Shown piece by piece: positions 1 through 7,841 of a stretch of DNA of 14,395 bases. This DNA comes from Halieaceae bacterium (GTDB taxonomy: Bacteria; Pseudomonadota; Gammaproteobacteria; Pseudomonadales; Halieaceae): positions 1 through 14,395 of the forward strand of contig QOPK01000039.1 of assembly GCA_003331685.1 (NCBI GenBank). The letters are read 5' to 3'. The notes below the pieces were generated by a model. That model saw only the letters and a list, made by a program, of their open reading frames with translations. It was not told the origin of the DNA and ran no database searches. How positions within the stretch are numbered: the first letter of the stretch is position 1; each line of letters starts with the position of its first letter. The position numbers and the translations under genes were made by a program.

Positions 1-126
1 GTTCATCTCCTCGCGCGGATCGCGGGTGATGTTGAAGATCGCCGGATACCCGGTGCCCTCGGCACGCGTTGCGTAGACCCCGTGTGCAGACGGGTTACCG
101 GAAGACGCGATGACATGCCGACGCGA
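1..126 (-). pseudogene. C-terminal remnant of a sulfatase-like gene (runs off left edge)
   Basis: Read on the minus strand, the frame from 126 down to 1 gives a peptide ending in AHGVYATRAEGTGYPAIFNI followed by TRDPREEMN. The pattern P-A-I-F-N-I-x-x-DPRE resembles the C-terminal segment of arylsulfatase-family enzymes, which hydrolyse sulfate esters. The frame is closed on its 5' side by a TAA at 127-129. No ATG, GTG or TTG lies between that stop and the last few codons, so it cannot be translated as it stands. The sequence upstream of the stop does not continue the similarity in any frame I checked. I infer a 5'-truncated remnant whose 3' end lies outside the window. The family call is from memory of the motif; a chance open frame of 42 codons is possible. 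Confidence 0.35.
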
Positions 127-291
127 TTACGCTGGAAGGGAACAAATCCAAGGTAGCAGAATTAATGGAACCCCGCGGCCGGAGTGTGAGCACCAAACCG
201 ATCGGTGAGACAGTGCCCTGCCGAGCACTGTTCGTGGAGAAGGATCTATAAGCGCGTAAACTAAACGTTGAACAACAAGAGCCGGCGAACC

Positions 292-474
292 ATGGATTGC
301 CCCGTCAGCACCTATTCCTTTATCGAACGCCTCACCGAATGCGGCCTGCACGGGTTCAGCCTCACCCAGGTATTGCTGCTAGTCGCCCTAGCAGCCGTGG
401 GCACGGCCTACGCCATCTGGGAGCATCGGAAACAAGTCCGCGAGGAACGAGACGAAAAATCTGATCGGATGTAG
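292..474 (+). CDS. small single-pass membrane protein, function unknown
   Basis: A 60-residue product starting at ATG 292. Residues 1-22 form a polar N-terminus with two cysteines (C3, C15). A hydrophobic stretch of about 20 residues (FSLTQVLLLVALAAVGTAYA) follows, and a highly charged tail rich in R, K, E and D ends the protein. This is the layout of a small inner-membrane protein with a charged cytoplasmic tail. A TTG 24 bases upstream (268) is in frame and could extend it by 8 residues. I prefer the ATG, although the ribosome-binding site is weak for either (AAGAG about 13 bases before the ATG). The gene ends 37 bp before a strong terminator at 512-543, which supports a real transcript. 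I do not recognise a family. Confidence 0.5.
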   Translation: MDCPVSTYSFIERLTECGLHGFSLTQVLLLVALAAVGTAYAIWEHRKQVREERDEKSDRM

Positions 475-511
475 CCCCTTGGGCTCACTGGAACATCAGG
501 AAACAAACCAT

Positions 512-543
512 AAAAAAACCCGGCAGTCGCCGGGTTTTTCTTT
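512..543. terminator. bidirectional rho-independent terminator
   Basis: A perfect stem CCCGGC (519-524), loop AGTC, GCCGGG (529-534), preceded by a run of A (512-518) and followed by TTTTTCTTT (535-543). The stem can extend through A/T pairs to 11 bp. The A-tract gives a T-tract on the other strand, so it works in both directions. It sits between the convergent genes 292-474 and 555-962, as expected. Confidence 0.93.
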
Positions 544-554
544 CTGCGTTGCGC

Positions 555-962
555 TTACTGCATCGTCATTACATTGACGGAAAGGTCATCCGCCGAGCCA
601 CAAGCAGCTGCCATCTTGGCAAATTGTGCCTGCCAAGCTGCGTCAGCCTCCTGCCAGGCGATGGCTTTCTCCATCGACTCGGTAGAAGAATGCACATCAA
701 CCGACACCAACGCCCCGTCTGAGTGGATCGCCGGTGCCGCCGAGTAAGGATGGGGCGAGGCATCACGCTCATAGGCAATCATCTCCTTGATGAGGGTAAG
801 CCCGGTATCCACATCAGCGCAGGGCCAGTAATAAACAATCATGATTTGCCCAGGCTTGGCAGCCAACATGGGGCCTTCCCCTTTCTCGTGGTGGCCGGCT
901 ACAACCGTCGCGGATATCAGCAGGGCCATCAGCGCAAGCGCTGCCTTTTTGATCACTGTCAT
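555..962 (-). CDS. small exported protein, family unknown
   Basis: 135 residues if started at ATG 962, chosen because AAGGAG lies 7 bases upstream. A longer reading to 1001 adds a poor, Arg/Pro-rich leader. Residues 1-22 are a typical Sec signal peptide: KK at positions 5-6, a hydrophobic core ALALMALLISATVV, and a likely AxA-like cleavage site before GHHEKGEGP. The mature part has only two cysteines (in YYWPCADVD and AAACGSADD), a plausible disulfide in the periplasm. The segment PGQIMIVYYWPCADVDTGL looks like the first strand of a small alpha/beta fold. It is 54 bp downstream of another exported protein gene on the same strand (1017-1616), so the two are probably one operon ending at terminator 512-543. 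I do not recognise the family and assign no function. Confidence 0.75.
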   Translation of the reverse strand: MTVIKKAALALMALLISATVVAGHHEKGEGPMLAAKPGQIMIVYYWPCADVDTGLTLIKEMIAYERDASPHPYSAAPAIHSDGALVSVDVHSSTESMEKAIAWQEADAAWQAQFAKMAAACGSADDLSVNVMTMQ

Positions 963-1016
963 CGGTGTTCTCCTTGAGTGGCGGGGCCCGCACGCAGGCA
1001 AGACCCCGGTCGGGCT

Positions 1017-1616
1017 TTATTGTGGATCCTGGTACTCGTAGTAGCCGTCGGTCGGGATCATGACGTGCGCACCTGGCGTCCCTGGAAACATCACATAGGG
1101 CGCGCCCGTGTTGAAGTCATCGCTCATGCCATCCAGGGACGAGGGATCGCGGGGCAACAGCATCAAATGCGGGCCCGACTCGATCCACTGCGAGGGATCT
1201 TTAGCATCCGCTTTATTGAGTACGCCGGCGGTGGTGTTGTCCTCACCCACATCACCGTGAAGCATCCACATGAACGCGTCGCGCTCAATATTTGGATCCT
1301 TGCCCGACATGAAATCGCTCATCCACTTCATGCCTACATCATCCGTACACACCGGCATCGCGGCGTGAGCCGTGGGCCAGCCGCCCTCCGGCGCAGGACG
1401 CGGGTTGCCCACCATGCACGTCCAACCATTGGTCCCTGCGCGGAGTACCGAGCCCTCGAGTCCAAGTATCGTTGCGTTGGTGCCGAGCGGCGCCGGCGCC
1501 GCCGAAGAGTAAGCCCAGATCTGCCATTCAGCGCCGTCATGTGCGCCATCGGGCTCGCCTGCCTGCGCGGTGAGGCCGAAAGCAGCGATCACTGCTCCGA
1601 TTACAAAACTTTTCAT
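1017..1616 (-). CDS. exported protein, family unknown
   Basis: 199 residues from ATG 1616. An ATG 15 bases upstream (1631) is also in frame, but the inner one starts a clean signal peptide (MKSFVIGAVIAAFGLTAQA, cleavage before GEP) and has GGGGTG about 9-12 bases upstream. The mature protein is rich in W, M, G, P and D and holds two cysteines, one in GWTCMVGNPRP and one in AAMPVCTDDV, which could pair. Recurrent short motifs include FMWMLHGDVG, ESGPHLMLLPRDP and PYVMFPGTPGAHVMIP. The last two read like conserved strand/turn segments of a secreted beta-rich domain. It is probably the first gene of a two-gene operon with the smaller exported protein downstream. I cannot name a family or substrate. 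Met- and His-containing motifs could suggest metal or ligand binding, but that is speculation. Confidence 0.75.
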   Translation of the reverse strand: MKSFVIGAVIAAFGLTAQAGEPDGAHDGAEWQIWAYSSAAPAPLGTNATILGLEGSVLRAGTNGWTCMVGNPRPAPEGGWPTAHAAMPVCTDDVGMKWMSDFMSGKDPNIERDAFMWMLHGDVGEDNTTAGVLNKADAKDPSQWIESGPHLMLLPRDPSSLDGMSDDFNTGAPYVMFPGTPGAHVMIPTDGYYEYQDPQ

Positions 1617-1755
1617 TACTTTGCACCCCATGCATTGATTTGTTGGTCACACCGCAGATCACTTGCCAGTCATGTGCGAGGGAACCCAGCCTATGTCGCT
1701 CAGCGACCCCAATCACCCTATGGCAAAACCGGACCCATCACAAACGGGATTAGCG

Positions 1756-2760
1756 TCAGAGACTGACGCAGATCTTGCCAAAGTGCTGCTGCGACTCCTG
1801 ATATCTAAAGGCGTCAGCCAGCTCAGCGAGCGGGTAGGTTTTATCGATGACCGGTTGCATGTCGTGTGCCTCGACCGCCGCAATCATATTAGCTTGATCC
1901 AGCTGACTGCCCACGGTAATACCGCTAAGCCTGCCGTTCTTCGTCATCAGTGCTGCAGTCGGTACCTCTCCCGACCAACCGGTGAGCACGCCGATCAGGC
2001 TGATGCAGCCATCCACCGCCAGCGCACTGATCGACTGAGGCAGATTACCCGGGCCGCCGACTTCCACCACGAGATCGATGCCTGCGCCCCCGGTCAGCTC
2101 AAACGCTTGCTCCCCCCAGTTGGCGTGGGTCTTATAATTAATCAGGTGCTCGGCGCCCAACGCGCCGAGTCGCTCCAGCTTTGCGTCTGAGGACGAGGTG
2201 GCGATCACACGGCACCCCATCATGCGTGCCATTTGCAATGCCACCACCGACACGCCACCGCTGCCCTGCACTAGCACCCAGTCCCCGGGCTTGAGAGCCG
2301 TCTCGACCACGAGGGCGCGCCAGGCGGTCAAACCCGCGCAGCTCAGGGTCGACGCCGCATCAAAATCGAGGTTGGCAGGCATACGGCTAAAGGCTGAGGC
2401 TGGCATGGTCACGGTCTGCGCAGCAAAGCCGTCAACGTGATCTCCCGGCACACCTAACAGATTGGGTAACGTCGGTCTGCCGCCCGCCCAATTGGGAAAG
2501 AAGTAACTCAACACCCGGTCTCCCTTGGCAAAAGTGGTGACACCCTCCCCGACTGCGGTCACCACACCGGCGCCGTCAGACATCGGGATCCGCCCATCGT
2601 CCGCCGGGATCAACCCCGTCACGACTGCGTAGTCATGGAAGTTGAGTGAGGTGGCCTTGATCTCGACCTGTATCTCGCCAAATCCTGGCGCGCGGGGTTC
2701 AATCTCGGCGAGGTGGAGCTGTTCGAGGCCGCCCGGGGCGGTGAGCTTCATGGCATGCAT
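1756..2760 (-). CDS. zinc-less MDR oxidoreductase (quinone oxidoreductase/alcohol dehydrogenase-like)
   Basis: 334 residues, the usual length for quinone-oxidoreductase-type members of the medium-chain dehydrogenase/reductase superfamily, which transfer hydride from NAD(P)H to quinones, enones or related carbonyls. The N-terminal GroES-like domain (about 1-125) contains TSLNFHDYAVVTG and the family segment GAGVVTAVGEGV with DRV. The catalytic-zinc cysteine seen in true alcohol dehydrogenases is replaced by asparagine (SLNFHD), so it is likely zinc-independent. The Rossmann domain has VLVQGSGGVSVVALQMA, with the nucleotide-binding GSGGV at 166-170, then a second strand ending VIATSSSDAK, whose serines suggest NADPH preference. 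ATG at 2760; a second ATG three codons later is equally possible, and neither has a strong ribosome-binding site. It is divergent from the transaldolase gene. Substrate unknown. Confidence 0.85.
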   Translation of the reverse strand: MHAMKLTAPGGLEQLHLAEIEPRAPGFGEIQVEIKATSLNFHDYAVVTGLIPADDGRIPMSDGAGVVTAVGEGVTTFAKGDRVLSYFFPNWAGGRPTLPNLLGVPGDHVDGFAAQTVTMPASAFSRMPANLDFDAASTLSCAGLTAWRALVVETALKPGDWVLVQGSGGVSVVALQMARMMGCRVIATSSSDAKLERLGALGAEHLINYKTHANWGEQAFELTGGAGIDLVVEVGGPGNLPQSISALAVDGCISLIGVLTGWSGEVPTAALMTKNGRLSGITVGSQLDQANMIAAVEAHDMQPVIDKTYPLAELADAFRYQESQQHFGKICVSL

Positions 2761-2790
2761 AGCAAGTTTTCCGTTGGTGTCAGAGCGCGC

Positions 2791-2796
2791 AGTATA
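2791..2796 (-). promoter_or_regulatory. candidate -10 box for the MDR oxidoreductase gene
   Basis: TATACT on the minus strand, 30 bases before the ATG at 2760, matches the sigma-70 -10 consensus at five of six positions. No good -35 box lies at the normal distance, so this is a weak call inside the 130-bp divergent gap (2761-2890) shared with the transaldolase gene. Confidence 0.3.
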
Positions 2797-2890
2797 GAGG
2801 CTACGCCCACAAACGGGATCGCTCTGCTAAGCTCTCCATTGATAGCAAGAATGGGCACTGCTGTGCTCGGCCCCACGCGAGCGGTAGATC

Positions 2891-3811
2891 ATGAACAAGC
2901 TGGAACAACTGCGCACCATGACCACGGTCGTGGCTGATACGGGTGATCTCGAGGCCATTACACGACTGAAGCCCACCGATGCCACCACCAACCCCTCGCT
3001 GCTCTTAAAAGCTGCTGCGCTCCCTGAGTTTGCTGAAGAGGTCACTGCGCTGACGTCGTCTCAAGATGCTGTGGCAGACAAGGTCGACCGCTTTGCTGTG
3101 AGCGTCGGCGCTAAGATTAATCAGGTGATCCCGGGCGTGATCAGTACAGAAGTTGACGCTCGCCTTTCTTTCGATACTGAGGCGACCATCGCCAAAGCCG
3201 AGAAACTCATCGAGCTGTACAGCGATGCGGGCATCAACAGCGATCGCGTACTGATTAAAGTGGCGGCGACCTGGGAAGGCGTTCGTGCGGCCGAGGTACT
3301 CGAGCAGCGCGGCATCCACTGCAATGCCACACTCATTTTTAGTTTCGAGCAAGCCTGTGCCTGTGCCGATGCCGGCGTATTTCTGATCTCGCCCTTTGTC
3401 GGGCGCATAACTGATTGGTACACCGCCAACACCGATCTCGTGATTCAAGACCCAACCGATGACCCCGGCGTGCAGTCCGTCACTCGGATCTACGACCACT
3501 TCAAGGCACATGGTTACGACACGTTCGTCATGGGAGCGAGCTTCCGAAATACCGGTCAAGTCGAGGCACTTGCCGGGTGCGACCGGCTGACCATCAGCCC
3601 CGATCTGTTGCAGCAGCTAGAAGCGGACGAGAACGATCTGCCACAGCGACTCAAGGACAGCGGAGACAGCTCTCCCCCACCGGCAGCACTCAGCCAGAGC
3701 GATTTTCTGTTGGCGAATAATCAGGACCCGATGGTCTCCGAAAAACTGAGTGATGGGATCCGGCGCTTTGTCGCCGATCAAGAGACACTGGAAGCACTTC
3801 TGGCCGGCTGA
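2891..3811 (+). CDS. tal: transaldolase (TalB type)
   Basis: 306 residues, slightly shorter than E. coli TalB (317). It moves a dihydroxyacetone unit between sugar phosphates (sedoheptulose-7-P plus glyceraldehyde-3-P to erythrose-4-P plus fructose-6-P) in the cytosolic non-oxidative pentose phosphate pathway. Family signatures are visible in order: VVADTGD (catalytic Asp16), [12 protein letters not shown] (Asn34), [14 protein letters not shown] (Glu87), [11 protein letters not shown] (Schiff-base Lys123), [12 protein letters not shown], and [14 protein letters not shown], which closely follows the E. coli sequence. The C-terminal helix region is intact. ATG 2891 is the natural start; only a weak GAGCGG lies upstream. 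It ends 20 bp before the stop of the convergent rubredoxin-reductase gene. There is no clear T-tailed terminator between them. Confidence 0.96.
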   Translation: MNKLEQLRTMTTVVADTGDLEAITRLKPTDATTNPSLLLKAAALPEFAEEVTALTSSQDAVADKVDRFAVSVGAKINQVIPGVISTEVDARLSFDTEATIAKAEKLIELYSDAGINSDRVLIKVAATWEGVRAAEVLEQRGIHCNATLIFSFEQACACADAGVFLISPFVGRITDWYTANTDLVIQDPTDDPGVQSVTRIYDHFKAHGYDTFVMGASFRNTGQVEALAGCDRLTISPDLLQQLEADENDLPQRLKDSGDSSPPPAALSQSDFLLANNQDPMVSEKLSDGIRRFVADQETLEALLAG

Positions 3812-3831
3812 AGCCGCAGCCTGAGGCAAAC

Positions 3832-5208
3832 TCAGCCCAGAATCGCAGGTAATTCCTTAGCGAGTGCCATGCGCTCTTTCACCGCCTGACCGGTCAATGC
3901 AAAGCCCAAGAGATCGCCCGCGCCAGACCGGAACAGCGCCTTGATATCAGGCGCATCGCCCTCAAAGTGCCACTCACCTTCGGCGTCTTTGGCGGGTGGT
4001 GAGACCACCACCGGACAGGCGGGCGTCTTGATCGCCACCGGCATAGCGGGGTAACTGACACCGGTCGCCTCACCCGCCAGCGTTGCGGCCAGTGCCCGCG
4101 CCGCAGCCATCAGTGGTGCCACGTAAACCAGCACGTGGCCAGCCACCTCGGCGCAATCGCCCATGGCGTAAACGTTCGGCGCATTAGTGCGCAGTTGCCT
4201 GTCGGTGACGATACCGCGATTCACGTCAATGCCCGCATCGCTGGCCAAACTCGTCCGCGGCCTGACACCAACCGCGCATAAGACCGCATCGGCCTCAATG
4301 GTTTCGCCGTTATTTAGCGTCACCGCATAACCCTCACCAGCGCGGTTGACTTCGGTGGCGAGGGGACCGAAATGGAAAGTGGCGCCCTTCTCCTCCAAAG
4401 CTGCCTGCACCGCTCGTCCGGATTGCTCAGGCAACAAAGTCGGTAAACACCAACCCATGGGGTCGACGGCTTCGACCGTGAACCCGCCATTCAACAGGTC
4501 GTTGGTGAATTCACAGCCGATCAGCCCGGCGCCGATAATGGCAACCTTCTTTGCACCCTTGGAGGCTAACAAGTCTTGAAACCGCCGGTAATCGTCAAGG
4601 TCATTCACGCCGAGCACATCATCAGCCGCATCACCACCAATAGGCGGTCGAATCAATTCGGCACCCAATGCCAGCACTAACTCGCTGTAGGACAGTGTCT
4701 CTCCACCCTCAAGGTGGACCGCCTGAACCTGGGTATCGATGCTCACGACCCGGGTTCGTGTGCGGACCGTAACGTTGAGTTGCTCTGCCAATTCTTCGGC
4801 GCTCTGTGCCGCAAGTTTGTCGGCGTTGAGGTCCTTCGTATACCCCGTTGAGATCATCGGCTTCGAGTAGCCCTCGCCGCCATCAGATGTCAGCACTGTA
4901 ATGGCGATGGAAGCATCTTTGCGGCGCAACTCGCGGACCAGACCATAGCCGGCCAGCCCAGAACCAATCACCACGACAGAACGCGCGCTGACGTCGCCAG
5001 GGCTTTCGGGATCCGCCTCGTCCGCAGGAGAATCCTCATCATCAGACCCGGGAATCAGCTCGAAGTCTTCCTTGCCCACACCACAGTCCGGGCAGGTCCA
5101 ATCATCGGGCACATCCTCCCACTTGGTACCGGGCGCAATACCGTCCTCAGGCCAACCCTCTTTCTCGTCGTAAATTAGTCCGCAGACGATGCATTCCCAA
5201 CGGGCCAT
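3832..5208 (-). CDS. rubredoxin / rubredoxin-NAD(+) reductase fusion
   Basis: 458 residues with two modules. Residues 1-52 are a complete rubredoxin: CIVC (C6, C9) and CPDC (C39, C42) bind one iron, with the usual W, P and D residues between. An acidic, Pro-rich linker (about 53-75) leads to a pyridine-nucleotide disulfide-oxidoreductase-fold flavoprotein. That module has an FAD site GSGLAG (82-87), an NAD(P)H site GAGLIG (226-231), and the C-terminal FAD motif NVYAMGDCAEV near 345-355. Electrons would pass from NAD(P)H through FAD to the fused rubredoxin. Such chains feed alkane or fatty-acid hydroxylases or detoxify oxygen and peroxide in the cytosol. GAGGAAG lies 7-8 bases before the ATG. 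It is 139 bp downstream of the dienoyl-CoA reductase gene on the same strand, so co-transcription is possible. Its physiological acceptor cannot be told from the sequence. Confidence 0.92.
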   Translation of the reverse strand: MARWECIVCGLIYDEKEGWPEDGIAPGTKWEDVPDDWTCPDCGVGKEDFELIPGSDDEDSPADEADPESPGDVSARSVVVIGSGLAGYGLVRELRRKDASIAITVLTSDGGEGYSKPMISTGYTKDLNADKLAAQSAEELAEQLNVTVRTRTRVVSIDTQVQAVHLEGGETLSYSELVLALGAELIRPPIGGDAADDVLGVNDLDDYRRFQDLLASKGAKKVAIIGAGLIGCEFTNDLLNGGFTVEAVDPMGWCLPTLLPEQSGRAVQAALEEKGATFHFGPLATEVNRAGEGYAVTLNNGETIEADAVLCAVGVRPRTSLASDAGIDVNRGIVTDRQLRTNAPNVYAMGDCAEVAGHVLVYVAPLMAAARALAATLAGEATGVSYPAMPVAIKTPACPVVVSPPAKDAEGEWHFEGDAPDIKALFRSGAGDLLGFALTGQAVKERMALAKELPAILG

Positions 5209-5251
5209 GGATGATCTTCCTCTTTATTTACTGCGCATTTGTGATGACGGG

Positions 5252-5303
5252 CCGCAGAGTGCCAGCATGAGAAACCACTGTCACGCACAGATGCCCTCTG
5301 CGG
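5252..5303. repeat. long inverted repeat in the gap before the rubredoxin-reductase gene
   Basis: CCGCAGAG (5252-5259) and CTCTGCGG (5296-5303) are perfect inverted copies 36 bases apart. Inside them, GCAT and ATGC can pair again, giving an imperfect extended stem. It lies in the 139-bp gap (5209-5347), about 45-95 bases upstream of the rubredoxin-reductase ATG, so it would fold in a 5' leader or in the fadH 3' region. There is no T-tract, so it is not a standard terminator. Confidence 0.45.
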
Positions 5304-5332
5304 GGGTTCTCTTTCATAGATGGTGGCGTGCG

Positions 5333-5344
5333 TCCCCCGGGGGA
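5333..5344. repeat. 12-bp GC palindrome after the fadH stop codon
   Basis: TCCCCCGGGGGA is a perfect palindrome four bases past the dienoyl-CoA reductase stop. It cannot form a good hairpin because there is no loop, and no T-run follows. It may be an operator-like dyad or chance. Confidence 0.3.
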
Positions 5345-5347
5345 GAT

Positions 5348-7444
<2,097 letters not shown>

Positions 7445-7599
7445 TCATTGGTTCAACATCGAATGGGCCGGCAAGATACCGCACCCCGCTCAAGGATGAC
7501 AGGACCCCACCTGCTTCAGCGCCGGATTCATCAAGACAAAAACTGAACCCGATGCCTTCTCAGTGTTACGTGGTTGAGGCACGACTGTCTCAATCGCTG

Positions 7600-7627
7600 G
7601 CCACATAAAGATAAGCCTAAATGTGGC
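7600..7627. repeat. 7-bp inverted repeat, operator-like
   Basis: GCCACAT (7600-7606) and ATGTGGC (7621-7627) are perfect inverted copies around a 14-base AT-rich spacer (AAAGATAAGCCTAA). There is no T-run, so it is not a terminator. The dyad lies 165 bp upstream of the fadH start and about 190 bp before the ATP-grasp start. It could bind a dimeric regulator. Confidence 0.35.
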
Positions 7628-7751
7628 GGCGCGCGGGCCTAACCGTCTTCTCTTTTTAAAAGGCCGAACTGATCAGGTCAGCGGTCGCCTTGTGTCCGGA
7701 TTTTGGACGAGCCCCCCGCATTTGGTCACTGGCTGGCGGCTGTGCAAAGTT

Positions 7752-7841
7752 ATGTATAGATTATTAGACACAAATGCAGTAAACATATTGATACAAAGGG
7801 GCAGTATTGACTCAGAAACGTGGCTAGAACCGCATTATTGA
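7752..7841 (+). pseudogene. possible 5' fragment of a PIN-domain (VapC-like) toxin gene
   Basis: ATG 7752 opens a 29-residue frame that begins MYRLLDTNAVNILIQRG. PIN-domain ribonucleases (VapC family) characteristically begin with a short strand and LLDTN followed by a hydrophobic helix; the Asp in this motif is a metal ligand. The rest of a PIN domain (about 100 more residues with further acidic residues) is absent, because the frame stops at TGA 7839-7841, inside the ATP-grasp coding region. The stretch is AT-rich compared with its surroundings. I infer a truncated remnant of a transferred toxin gene. Chance similarity is possible because only about 15 residues carry the signal. Confidence 0.35.
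7753..7770. promoter_or_regulatory. candidate PpsR/CrtJ-type site (TGT-N12-ACA)
   Basis: TGTATAGATTATTAGACA matches the TGT-N12-ACA consensus bound by PpsR/CrtJ, the redox- and light-linked repressor of photosynthesis genes in proteobacteria. It lies 50 bases before the ATP-grasp start and overlaps a possible -10 box (TATAGA, 7755-7760). A degenerate copy, AGT-N12-ACA (7778-7795), follows after 7 bases; paired sites about 8 bp apart are typical for CrtJ. Against it, the consensus has only six fixed bases and would occur by chance every few kilobases. The same bases can also be read as coding for a PIN-domain start. Confidence 0.35.

Noticed and set aside
247..252. TATAAG as a -10 box for the small membrane protein
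   Set aside because: No acceptable -35 hexamer occurs 16-18 bases upstream, so it is not better than chance.
1692..1706. Tri-loop hairpin GTCGC-TCA-GCGAC upstream of the exported protein gene
   Set aside because: The stem is very short, has no T-tract and no match to a known riboswitch or operator.
978..1766. Plus-strand open frame of 262 codons
   Set aside because: It runs antisense to the exported protein gene, which has a clean signal peptide and ribosome-binding site. The product is low-complexity Arg/His-rich.
1663..2190. Plus-strand open frame of 175 codons
   Set aside because: Most of it is antisense to the MDR oxidoreductase, and no ribosome-binding site or domain is seen.
3806..3835. 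Two short stem-loops between transaldolase and the rubredoxin-reductase gene as a terminator
   Set aside because: Each stem is only 5 bp (GGCTG/CAGCC and CTGAG/CTCAG) and no T-run follows on either strand.
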